From: CBDVBD01 sp965372135
GTDB lineage: Bacteria; Electryoneota; RPQS01; CBDVBD01
Assembly (NCBI GenBank): GCA_965372135.1
Contig: CBDVBD010000060.1
Coordinates: 1 to 16,732 of the forward strand
Direction: 5' to 3'
Length of the DNA: 16,732 bases
Every line of letters begins with the position of its first letter. Position 1 is the stretch's first letter. The position numbers and the translations under genes were made by a program. Of this stretch, positions 1 to 6,799 are shown in pieces. The notes beneath the pieces were generated by a model. It made no database searches. It was not told where the DNA came from and saw only the letters and a list, made by a program, of their open reading frames with translations.

Positions 1-2
1 GA

Positions 3-191
3 TTTACAGAAGGTTTAGGTAAGAAAGTCATATATACGTGTGAAAGAAGTCATGTTAAAGAGGTACATTTTGACACAAATCATAAACATATTATTAGATG
101 GGAAAAAGACAAACTGGATGAAGCAGCAAAGAAATTGAAAGCGACAATTCGTAATTCGTTCCCTGCAGATGCGAAAATGACGGATGAGTGA
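3..191 (+). CDS. C-terminal fragment, possibly nucleoside deoxyribosyltransferase/TIR-like protein
   Basis: An open frame runs in from the left edge and gives the last 62 residues of a protein ending at the TGA at 189-191. It begins FTEGLGKKVIYTC, contains an HFDTNHKHIIRW stretch, and ends in a Lys-rich helix (KLDEAAKKLKATIRNSF). The pattern 'GLGKxVIYTC ... HFDTxH...W' recalls the C-terminal part of Rossmann-like nucleoside 2-deoxyribosyltransferase/TIR-like proteins. This is from memory of the family, since the catalytic part is outside the window. By hand count the first 180 bases are about 34% GC, clearly lower than the genes downstream, which suggests a foreign origin. The frame is uninterrupted, so I call it a real gene end with an uncertain function. 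Confidence 0.55.
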   Translation, partial: FTEGLGKKVIYTCERSHVKEVHFDTNHKHIIRWEKDKLDEAAKKLKATIRNSFPADAKMTDE

Positions 192-363
192 TTGTATCCC
201 GTATCGAGCAGTCGGGACTGGATATCCAATGGGTGATTACAGAGGACTTAATCTATTTTTATCCCCCGTTCAATTCCAAAAAATTCAAAACTCAAATTCA
301 ACATTCAGAATTCGACCTTGCTTTCGGCATTAAGATAGCGAATTACTTTAGGAGATGTAAATA
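192..363. other. Intergenic region upstream of citF-like gene
   Basis: This stretch has no convincing gene. It holds a degenerate palindrome at 197-217 (TCCCGTATCGAG followed by CAGTCGGGA). Its first 12 bases match the reverse complement of the palindrome arm at 11521-11532. A run of related AATTC/TTCAA words follows at 270-312. No clear -35/-10 pair was found. A Shine-Dalgarno AGGAG at 350-354 precedes the ATG at 364 by 9 nt. Confidence 0.5.
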
Positions 364-1929
364 ATGGCAGTTGAACTGGTAGAAAATGCCGCGGGACGTC
401 TGGTCCCCACCGAAATCAACGGCAAACCGTCAATCCCATACCAGGGGGTCAATAAACATCGCCCCACCGGCAGGAAAACAGCCCCGCCCATCGCCACCTG
501 TATCGATTATCCCACCAGCGGCAACAAAGTGGTCAAGGACATCAAAACCGCACTGGAAGTGTGCGGTGTCAAAAACGGCATGACCATCTCCACACACCAC
601 CATTTCCGCAATGGCGACTTAGTGGCGAATGCGGTATTTGCCGCCGCCGATGAATTGGGCATTAAAGACTTGATGTGGTTCCCCAGCGCCAGTTTCCCCT
701 GCCAGGCTGGCCTGATCGACCTGATGGAAAAGGGCGTCATCCACCATATCGAAGGCAGCATGAACGGTCCGTTGGGCGACTACTGCTCCCAGGGCAAAAT
801 GCGCGGTATGGGCGTCCTCCGTTCTCACGGCGGTCGTTACCAGGCGGTGCAGGATGGCGAAGTCCATATCGACATCGCAGTGATCGCCGCCCCCACCGCA
901 GATCCCTTCGGAAACGCCACCGGCGATCGAGGACCATCAGCCTGCGGATTGTTGGGATTCGCTTTAGCCGATTCTCAATACGCCGACCGGGTGATTGTGG
1001 TCACCGATAATCTGGTGCCCTTCCCCTGTGTCCCCTGGCAAATCCAGGGTAATTATGTGGATATGGTGGTGGTGATGGACAAGGTGGGTGATCCGGAAAA
1101 AATCGTATCCGGCACCACAAAAATCACTAAAAGCCCCGATCGGCAGTATATTGCGGAATTGACCGCTCGATTCGTCAAAGATGCCGGTATTATGAAAGAC
1201 GGATTCTCCTTCCAGGGAGGCGCCGGTGGTACGGCATTGTCATTTTCCATCTATTTAAATAATATGATGCGCGAGGAAGGAATAAAATGCCGGTATATCC
1301 GTGCCGGCAGCACTCAATACACCGTCAAAATGCTGGAAGATGGCTTGACCGATTTCATCCTGGATGGGCAGACTTTCGACCTGGAAGGCGTCCGGTCCAT
1401 GCGCGAAAATACCGGACATGTCAACACCAGCCCCTTCACCAGCTACAATTTTCACGGCAAAGGCAACTTCGCCTCCATGGTGGATGTGGTGGTGTTGGGC
1501 GCCACCGAAGTGGATGTAGGTTTCAACGCCAACGTAGTCACCCATTCCGATGGGAGATTATTGCATGGCATCGGCGGCTGGCAAAATTGCCTGTATTCTA
1601 AATGTACCATCCTGCCCATCCCGTCTTTCCGCGACCGGATACCGGTGTTGATTGACAGTGTGACCACAATTTGCGGTCCCGGCGAACTAATCGACGTCAT
1701 CGTCACCGAGCGCGGCATTGCCATTAATCCCCTGCGCGAAGATTTGATAGACAAAATGAAAGGCTCTGACCTTCCCATCCGTTCCATCGAAGATCTGAAA
1801 AACGAAGTGGAGCAAATCTGCGGCGGCAAACCGGCTCCTCCGAAACTGGGCGACAAAGTCGTCGCTGCCATCAAATGGGTGGATGGTACCACTATTGACT
1901 GCGTAAAACAAGTTATTAGTAACAAGTAG
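364..1929 (+). CDS. citF: Citrate lyase alpha subunit-like (citrate CoA/ACP transferase)
   Basis: The 521-residue product fits the usual length (about 500-520) of the citrate lyase alpha subunit. That subunit transfers the ACP or CoA thioester from acetyl to citrate, before the beta subunit cleaves citryl-ACP into acetyl-ACP and oxaloacetate in the cytoplasm. The N-terminal half carries the family block STHHHFRNGD (residues about 76-85). Glycine-rich blocks GDRGPSACG and FQGGAGGTAL and a late VDVGFNANVVTHSDG stretch are typical of the CoA-transferase fold. The start is the ATG at 364, 9 nt after AGGAG. No citE, citD, citC, citX or citG lies nearby: the upstream neighbour is an unrelated AT-rich gene and downstream is a lipoprotein. 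The gene therefore either works with partners elsewhere or serves as a stand-alone CoA transferase. Family assignment is strong; the exact substrate is inferred. Confidence 0.88.
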   Translation: MAVELVENAAGRLVPTEINGKPSIPYQGVNKHRPTGRKTAPPIATCIDYPTSGNKVVKDIKTALEVCGVKNGMTISTHHHFRNGDLVANAVFAAADELGIKDLMWFPSASFPCQAGLIDLMEKGVIHHIEGSMNGPLGDYCSQGKMRGMGVLRSHGGRYQAVQDGEVHIDIAVIAAPTADPFGNATGDRGPSACGLLGFALADSQYADRVIVVTDNLVPFPCVPWQIQGNYVDMVVVMDKVGDPEKIVSGTTKITKSPDRQYIAELTARFVKDAGIMKDGFSFQGGAGGTALSFSIYLNNMMREEGIKCRYIRAGSTQYTVKMLEDGLTDFILDGQTFDLEGVRSMRENTGHVNTSPFTSYNFHGKGNFASMVDVVVLGATEVDVGFNANVVTHSDGRLLHGIGGWQNCLYSKCTILPIPSFRDRIPVLIDSVTTICGPGELIDVIVTERGIAINPLREDLIDKMKGSDLPIRSIEDLKNEVEQICGGKPAPPKLGDKVVAAIKWVDGTTIDCVKQVISNK

Positions 1930-1942
1930 CAACCACAAGTGG

Positions 1943-1962
1943 ATTCCTGCCTTTGCAGGAAT
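1943..1962. repeat. Short palindrome of the 'FIPAKAGIH' class
   Basis: ATTCCTGC (1943-1950), loop CTTT, GCAGGAAT (1955-1962) form a perfect 8-bp stem 13 nt after the citF stop. With its flanks (TGGATTCCTGCCTTTGCAGG...) it matches the widespread bacterial intergenic palindrome usually seen as TGGATTCCCGCCTTCGCGGG. Its opposite strand translates as FIPAKAGIH, and it does so here in the antisense frame. It may act as a weak terminator for citF, although no T-tract follows. Confidence 0.75.
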
Positions 1963-1988
1963 GAAGATTGATAATGTGGGATTGGGAC

Positions 1989-2573
1989 ATGATTGTCTAC
2001 CGAATATTAATGCCGATGATAGCAGGTATCCTTTTCGCGGGGGTGGTTGGGTGTGAGGATTCTGGAACTTCATCGGATTGCAAAACTCCACCTAAGGAAC
2101 AATGGTCAGAGAATTTGATCACTAACAGCAGTTTCGAATTCAACGGTCAGCCAACATTTGTGGGGTGGAGTTACACTACATGGGACTCATTAACTCAAGA
2201 TGCTCCGGATAGTGGTGGGGAATGGTGCGCACTAATAGGAGCTGGTTGGATTCCCGAAATAAACTTTATAGCGACTTGGATCCCCGACATACAAGACGGT
2301 GATATCCTTCGCTTATCCAGCTATGTGCGATCATATCCTGGTGGACATGCACATATTGGCTTGCTCGCTGGTGATTCCCCTAATCCTTATAGTGATTACT
2401 TGATGACAACCGGCATTTCCTCCGCTGATTGGACTCGTCTTGTCGTGCAAGACACACTGGAAAACTTTTATGGCGATTCGGTGTGGGTGGTATTATCTGA
2501 ATGGAATTCAGCGGAGATTGCCTTATGGGCATCGTTGTTCGATCTGGTGACACTGCAGCGGGTTGAGAATTGA
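1989..2573 (+). CDS. Lipoprotein with possible carbohydrate-binding-like beta-sandwich domain
   Basis: The product is 194 residues from the ATG at 1989, chosen because it gives a compact lipoprotein signal: an Arg near the N-terminus, a hydrophobic run MIAGILFAGVVG, and the lipobox Cys at residue 22. Upstream alternatives are TTG 1968 and ATG 1974, which would add Trp/Asp residues before the signal and are less likely. The mature part starts with a Ser/Thr-rich linker, then NLITNSSFEFNGQPTFVGW. That is the opening typical of CBM4/9-like or discoidin-like jelly-roll modules, with Trp- and Gly-rich strands after it. No catalytic motif is visible. It is probably anchored in the outer membrane or periplasmic face. 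Codon usage looks AT-richer than in the flanking metabolic genes. The ligand is unknown. Confidence 0.68.
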   Translation: MIVYRILMPMIAGILFAGVVGCEDSGTSSDCKTPPKEQWSENLITNSSFEFNGQPTFVGWSYTTWDSLTQDAPDSGGEWCALIGAGWIPEINFIATWIPDIQDGDILRLSSYVRSYPGGHAHIGLLAGDSPNPYSDYLMTTGISSADWTRLVVQDTLENFYGDSVWVVLSEWNSAEIALWASLFDLVTLQRVEN

Positions 2574-2595
2574 TTATCATTGATAGAGGTAGGCA

Positions 2596-2664
2596 ATGAA
2601 ACGAAGTTTAATCATAGTCTATTTACCGATACTCAAAAGGATAGCCTGTAGAATAATGACTTAA
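2596..2664 (+). CDS. Possible 22-residue small ORF or signal-peptide remnant
   Basis: The ATG at 2596 has a good ribosome-binding site (GAGGT at 2586-2590, 5 nt upstream). It encodes MKRSLIIVYLPILKRIACRI plus two residues, then TAA. The Lys-Arg start and hydrophobic run resemble the beginning of a signal peptide, so it may be the remnant of a lost secreted-protein gene. It lies 60 nt before argF and contains three Arg codons of usually rare types (CGA, AGG, AGA). A leader-peptide role is conceivable but not supported by any visible terminator/antiterminator pair. Confidence 0.25.
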   Translation: MKRSLIIVYLPILKRIACRIMT

Positions 2665-2724
2665 AATATTTTGAGTTACGCTTAAAATGAATTCAAATAA
2701 GAAGTTTAACCCGAAGGAGTGGTA

Positions 2725-3633
2725 ATGCAAAAAGATTTCCTGGATATTTCCCAGTACACCTCTGAGGAATTGTCCGAAATCACACATCTAGCACTGGCAA
2801 CCAAACAACAGATGCAAGACGGGATCCGTCCCACACCGCTGGAGGGAAAATCCATCGCCTTGATTTTCCATAAACCCAGTCTGCGCACCCGGATGTCCTT
2901 TGAGAAAGCCATTCATCAGCTCGGTGGGAACTCGATCTATGTCACCGGCGACGAATTCCAGTTGGGAAAACGGGAATCTATCCCCGACGCGGCTCGAGTG
3001 TTGTCCCGCTATGTCGAAGGAATCATGATCCGCACCTTCCACCAGCACGAAGTGGAGGAATTGGCTGAGTACGCCACGGTACCGGTGATCAACGGGCTGA
3101 CCGATCTGCTACACCCCTGCCAAATCATGTCCGATATTATGACCATTCACGAGCATCAGGGCAGGGTTACCGATACCGTGATTGCCTATTTCGGTGACGG
3201 CAACAACGTGGTGAATTCCTGGATGAATGTCGCGGCGAGGCTGCCCTTATCACTCAGGGTTGCCACCTCGCCCGAAACCATGCCCAACATGGAAATCTAC
3301 CAACGCGCCAAAAGCGAAGGCGCCGATATTACTATTGTGCACGACGCGCAGGAAGCAGCAAAGGATGCGGACGTGATTTATACCGATGTCTGGGCGTCCA
3401 TGCAGGAAAAGGGCAAGGGGGAAGAGCGAGTGGAGATGTTAGCGCAATTCCAGGTGAACCAGGAATTGTTATCGCATGCCAAACCGTCAGCCATAGTGAT
3501 GCACTGCCTGCCGGCGGAAAGGGGCAGGGAAATCACCGATGAAATGATGGACGGACCACAGTCCGTGGTGTTCGACCAGGCGGAAAACCGGCTGCATCTG
3601 CAAAAAGCCATCTTGATGAAATTGATCTCGTAG
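2725..3633 (+). CDS. argF: Ornithine carbamoyltransferase
   Basis: The product is 302 residues, the usual size. It carbamoylates ornithine to citrulline in cytoplasmic arginine synthesis. Visible signatures are the carbamoyl-phosphate loop SLRTR (residues 52-56, within FHKPSLRTRMSFE), HPCQ (130-133), GDGNNVVNSW (about 158-166), DVWASMQ (about 221-227), and the ornithine-site motif HCLPAERG (260-267). The Cys of HCLP is the family's active-site cysteine. Small departures from the commonest form are His for Glu in FEKP and Glu for His in HCLPAHRG. The start is the ATG at 2725, 5 nt after AAGGAG (2714-2719); the in-frame GTG at 2719 overlaps this site and is rejected. No other arg gene is nearby. 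I separate it from aspartate and N-acetylornithine transcarbamylases by the HPCQ/HCLP pattern. Confidence 0.93.
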   Translation: MQKDFLDISQYTSEELSEITHLALATKQQMQDGIRPTPLEGKSIALIFHKPSLRTRMSFEKAIHQLGGNSIYVTGDEFQLGKRESIPDAARVLSRYVEGIMIRTFHQHEVEELAEYATVPVINGLTDLLHPCQIMSDIMTIHEHQGRVTDTVIAYFGDGNNVVNSWMNVAARLPLSLRVATSPETMPNMEIYQRAKSEGADITIVHDAQEAAKDADVIYTDVWASMQEKGKGEERVEMLAQFQVNQELLSHAKPSAIVMHCLPAERGREITDEMMDGPQSVVFDQAENRLHLQKAILMKLIS

Positions 3634-3651
3634 GGAACAATTCATAACCCA

Positions 3652-3676
3652 TATCACTATAATAGGTAGTGAAGTT
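3652..3676. promoter_or_regulatory. Weak inverted repeat with perfect -10-like TATAAT
   Basis: TCACTA (3654-3659), 7-nt loop, TAGTGA (3667-3672) form a 6-bp inverted repeat overlapping TATAAT at 3658-3663. No matching -35 hexamer is found at 16-18 nt. It could be part of the promoter of the lipoprotein gene at 3734 or a weak terminator of argF. Confidence 0.25.
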
Positions 3677-3733
3677 CCGCATTACTGAAATGTTGGAAAA
3701 GAAATCATTGAAAAATGAAGGAGGGACCTTCCC

Positions 3734-4327
3734 ATGGTGCGATTACCATTTTCAAAGGGAGCCCTCGGTGTGGGGCTGTTTGTCTTAAGTATTTCGTTGT
3801 TGGGATGTTACACCATGTTACGGCATCCCACTGTATCTCAACCTCCACCCATTCACCCCGATTCTGCTGCCACTTATTCCCATGATTCTGGCTACAACCT
3901 GTCCTGTACTGACTGCCACAACAATCAGTATGACCATCGCCGTCAGGTGTATTACTGGAACGACTGGGGATGGTATCCCAATTACTACTATGGCTACATG
4001 GGATGGCGGCGGTACTACTGGCGACCGTGGTGGTATGATCATTATTACCGATACCCGTACGGGTATTATTACCGCGGTGGTGGAAGTGGCGGCGGATCCG
4101 GTGATCCACCGTCAAAACGGGAATTCGGGCGGCGGGAATTCTCCGACCCTTCTCCAGGCGGACCTCCTGTGTACGCCCCACCTGCGGTACAGCAACCACA
4201 GCAACCGCAAGAACCGGAATCATCGTCCCCTTCAGAGCAGCCTTCATCGGGGAAACGGTCGTTTCCCAAAAGTCAGGAAAAACGTGGTCAGCAGGAAGAC
4301 CAAGACAATAAAAAGCGGAGGAAATGA
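3734..4327 (+). CDS. Tyr/Trp-rich lipoprotein with a CxxCH motif
   Basis: The product is 197 residues. A signal segment (LGVGLFVLSISLLG) ends in a lipobox Cys at residue 25. The mature protein has a Pro-rich stretch, then SCTDCH with C58, C61 and H62. This is a single CxxCH, the motif for covalent haem c attachment, although such a motif alone could also bind a metal. Residues about 70-112 are dominated by Tyr, Trp, Arg and His (for example YYYGYMGWRRYYWRPWW). A GGGSGGGSG linker and a Pro/Gln/Ser-rich low-complexity tail ending KKRRK follow. I know no named family for it. The ribosome-binding site AAGGAGG (3718-3724) lies 9 nt before the ATG. Its stop overlaps the start of the outer-membrane barrel gene (TGATG), so the two are likely co-translated and may act together at the envelope. 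Confidence 0.8.
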   Translation: MVRLPFSKGALGVGLFVLSISLLGCYTMLRHPTVSQPPPIHPDSAATYSHDSGYNLSCTDCHNNQYDHRRQVYYWNDWGWYPNYYYGYMGWRRYYWRPWWYDHYYRYPYGYYYRGGGSGGGSGDPPSKREFGRREFSDPSPGGPPVYAPPAVQQPQQPQEPESSSPSEQPSSGKRSFPKSQEKRGQQEDQDNKKRRK

Positions 4328-5577
4328 TGAAATACTTCTTGCCGATTACGATGGCAGTTGCGATGTTGGGATTGACTGTGGATTCTTATGGAGCAGAACT
4401 TTTCGAAGAAGTAATTTTACTGGGGGGAACATCGTCAGCTCCCGGTGCTCGAGCTGCCGGGATGGGGGGCGCATATACTGCAGTAGCTGACGATTACACC
4501 GCATCATACTGGAATCCAGCGGGATTGGCACAAATCCGCCGGATCGAAATCTACGGTGCGTTAGGGCAACGCAATTACAATAATCAGTCAACCTATTTCG
4601 GGAACGACACTGAGGCTTCCAGCAACTTTACCAAGTTCTCCAGCCTGGGAGTGGTGTTTCCGGTACCGATCTATCGCGGATCCTTAGTGTTTTCATTTGG
4701 ATATAACTTAGTGCACGATTGGGACCGTATTACCTCATTTAAAGGTTCAAATTGGGGGTGGGGACTTAGTGGGTACTGGGCACAAGCGGAAGAGTTGGAA
4801 AGCGGTCACTTGGGATTCTGGTCCTTTGCTGGTGCAGTCGACCTGTCACCTAATGTATCATTGGGCGGTGCGTTGCAATATTGGACTGGACAGGATGATT
4901 ACACAATTACAGGGCTGGTATGGGATTATTTGAGCGGGATTCCGCCAGATGAAACCTCATCAGTACAGGAGGTTATCGATACCGACCTGAAGGGTTGGCG
5001 GGGATCGATGGGAATACTGTTCCGAACCGGATCCGTTGCCAGAATGGGCGTAGTTATCATGACACCGATCGTGTTCGAGGCTGAGGAGAAATGGTCAGGC
5101 ACTGGTTACGGCAGTGGAACCTGGGATTACCGCATTATTGAACCCTTTCACATTCGTGGAGGAACATCCTTCTCCCTCGGACGCGCCTTGCTATCATTGG
5201 ATTTGGATTGGAAAGACTGGTCGCAGATCCAGTACCGTTCCGAACCCCCGATCCCCGGATACAGCGAAGCGGAAGCCAATATCGCATTACGGCGTGATTT
5301 CCGCGCTACATTGGGCATCAGTGGCGGCGCGGAGTTCCTGCTGCCGGTCTATGGGCTAAGGGTTCGCGCTGGAGGCGGTTTCGATCCTAATCCGGAAAAA
5401 GGATCCAGCACTTCCGATGGTCAAACCCATTTTTCCGCCGGACTGGGAATCCTGCTGGATGAAAGCGTGATGGTGGATGTTGCCTTCACCTCTAAGCGTT
5501 GGGAACAAAATTCCGATTTGCTCACCGAGGACATCAACTCTCAGAAAGTACAGCTATCCATCGCCTATCGGTTCTAA
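4327..5577 (+). CDS. FadL/PorV-like outer-membrane beta-barrel protein
   Basis: The product is 416 residues with signal peptide MKYFLPITMAVAMLGLTVDSYG. The block APGARAAGMGGAYTAVADDY followed by WNPAGLAQ is the N-terminal hallmark shared by OmpP1/FadL and the PorV/PorQ family. The rest alternates polar and aromatic residues as in a beta barrel and ends in a terminal Phe (AYRF), the C-terminal signal for outer-membrane insertion. The ATG at 4327 is preferred over the ATG at 4324 because GGAGG (4317-4321) is then 5 nt away instead of 2. It overlaps the stop of the CxxCH lipoprotein gene by one base, so translation is coupled. The cargo is unknown. A PorV-type role would be to shuttle sorting-domain proteins such as the one at 12530, but that link is only inference. 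Confidence 0.8.
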   Translation: MKYFLPITMAVAMLGLTVDSYGAELFEEVILLGGTSSAPGARAAGMGGAYTAVADDYTASYWNPAGLAQIRRIEIYGALGQRNYNNQSTYFGNDTEASSNFTKFSSLGVVFPVPIYRGSLVFSFGYNLVHDWDRITSFKGSNWGWGLSGYWAQAEELESGHLGFWSFAGAVDLSPNVSLGGALQYWTGQDDYTITGLVWDYLSGIPPDETSSVQEVIDTDLKGWRGSMGILFRTGSVARMGVVIMTPIVFEAEEKWSGTGYGSGTWDYRIIEPFHIRGGTSFSLGRALLSLDLDWKDWSQIQYRSEPPIPGYSEAEANIALRRDFRATLGISGGAEFLLPVYGLRVRAGGGFDPNPEKGSSTSDGQTHFSAGLGILLDESVMVDVAFTSKRWEQNSDLLTEDINSQKVQLSIAYRF

Positions 5578-5598
5578 GTGATTGTCAATACGAGAAAC

Positions 5599-5635
5599 AA
5601 TGCCGCTGTTTGATTAGACAGCGGCATTTCTCTTG
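5599..5635 (+). terminator. Rho-independent terminator after the barrel gene
   Basis: AATGCCGCTGT (5599-5609), loop TTGATTAG, ACAGCGGCATT (5618-5628) form a perfect 11-bp stem followed by TCTCTTG. It begins 22 nt after the barrel stop codon at 5577. The tail is T-rich but interrupted by C. Confidence 0.72.
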
Positions 5636-5644
5636 TCATGCCCT

Positions 5645-5679
5645 CCAGTCGGGTTTCAAACCAAGAGTAACCCGGCAGG
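5645..5679. repeat. 13-nt-loop palindrome, copy A
   Basis: Arms CCAGTCGGGTT (5645-5655) and AACCCGGCAGG (5669-5679) enclose a loop of exactly 13 nt (TCAAACCAAGAGT). Of 11 positions, 9 are Watson-Crick, one is G-U and one is mismatched. It belongs to a family with copies at 11014-11048 and 11442-11476. The following 127 nt up to the next gene hold no clear promoter. Confidence 0.75.
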
Positions 5680-5806
5680 CTACAATCTGCAACTAATCGA
5701 GTTTTTTGCTTGATTTATATCCTATTATGGATTATTTTAAGGACAGCCCGATAACAGACACTCTAATAACCCATATCGAACTGGGAATCTAAACGAGCAG
5801 ACCGTC

Positions 5807-6799
5807 ATGTCCGGCATCCGTCAACAAGTAGAACTTGGGAGCATCAATCCCGGCGATACCATCCAGGGATACTATATCCTGCGCAAGATGGAAATGCGAT
5901 CCACCCGGAGCGGGAAACCCTACTTGTCTCTGGAATTGGCGGATCGCTCCGGCAGGTGCCCAGGGAAAATCTGGGAAGACGCCGAAAAAATCTCCCCGGA
6001 ACTTTCTGAAGACCAGGTGGTGAAAATCCGGGGATCGGTGCAGGAATACCAGGGGCAGCCTGATCTCCACATCAAGCATATCCGCATGGCGACCGATTTG
6101 GATCCGGTGGAGCCGGAAAAGCTGATCAAAGCATCCACCCAGGACCTCGACGCTCTCTACCAGCGAATCCTTGATACCATCTCGGGGATGGAAAATCCCC
6201 ACCTGCGCAACCTGTTGACTTCCATATTCGAGGACGAGGAAATCCGTGCCAGTTTTTCCCGAGCCCCCGGCGGGAAGTTATGGCACCATGCCATGTTCGG
6301 CGGACTGCTGGAACATACCGTGTCGGTGATGGAATTGTGTCGATCGATTTCGGAACATTATCCCAACCTTAACGGTGAGTTACTGATGGCTGGAGCCTTG
6401 CTGCACGATATCGGTAAAACCGAAGAACTGGGCGGACGCTGGGCGATCGACTACACAGATGCTGGACGTTTGATAGGACATTTAAACCAGGGCACCATCA
6501 TTGTCGATCGCGCCATGCAGGGAATCCCGGATTTTCCTCAAGACCTTAGAATGCAGGTATTCCACATGATTCTGAGCCACCATGGAACAAAGGAGCAGGG
6601 ATCCCCGATACTTCCCCAAATGTTGGAAGCACAAATTCTGTATTATGCGGATCAGATCGATTCTGATGTCAATGCCTGGCAGCACATCGTCGAACGTGAT
6701 ACAGACGGAAAAAGCTCTTGGAGTTCCTATATCAATTTAATAAATCGATTTCTCTATTTGGGTCAACAAGAAGAAACAGGTCACGAGGACAAACAATGA
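5807..6799 (+). CDS. yhaM: YhaM-like 3'-5' exoribonuclease (OB fold plus HD domain)
   Basis: The product is 330 residues, close to the roughly 315 of YhaM/CBF1, metal-dependent enzymes that trim RNA and single-stranded DNA from the 3' end in the cytoplasm. Residues about 15-95 form an OB-type nucleic-acid-binding domain (GYYILRKMEMRSTRSGKPYLSL). An HD phosphohydrolase domain follows, with metal ligands in HHAMFGGLLEH (160-170), LLHDIGK (His200-Asp201), SHHG (258-259) and the final Asp in YYADQID (282). The order OB then HD is diagnostic. The Shine-Dalgarno before the ATG at 5807 is weak (GAGCAG). The stop overlaps the next start as ATGA (6796-6799), so it is coupled to the peptidase gene, a pairing with no obvious functional logic. 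Subfamily choice is firm; the exact substrate is inferred. Confidence 0.87.
   Translation: MSGIRQQVELGSINPGDTIQGYYILRKMEMRSTRSGKPYLSLELADRSGRCPGKIWEDAEKISPELSEDQVVKIRGSVQEYQGQPDLHIKHIRMATDLDPVEPEKLIKASTQDLDALYQRILDTISGMENPHLRNLLTSIFEDEEIRASFSRAPGGKLWHHAMFGGLLEHTVSVMELCRSISEHYPNLNGELLMAGALLHDIGKTEELGGRWAIDYTDAGRLIGHLNQGTIIVDRAMQGIPDFPQDLRMQVFHMILSHHGTKEQGSPILPQMLEAQILYYADQIDSDVNAWQHIVERDTDGKSSWSSYINLINRFLYLGQQEETGHEDKQ

Noticed and set aside
1452..1925. Long antisense frame opposite citF (and similar ones opposite nadB, eno and argF)
   Set aside because: These are shadows of well-supported genes, with no ribosome-binding site or recognisable domain.
2681..2702. ARG box upstream of argF (TGAATTCA)
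   Set aside because: Only an 8-bp palindrome is present, and the two full half-sites expected of an ArgR operator are not seen.
2719..2724. GTG start of argF at 2719
   Set aside because: It overlaps the AAGGAG ribosome-binding site that serves the ATG at 2725.
3655..3663. Sigma-70 promoter based on the TATAAT at 3658
   Set aside because: No -35 element occurs at 16-18 nt, and sigma-70 consensus rules may not hold in this phylum; kept only as a weak site.
6718..6795. Upstream start for the M1-like peptidase
   Set aside because: It lies inside the coding end of the exonuclease gene and would precede the signal peptide; the ATG at 6796 has a suitable ribosome-binding site.
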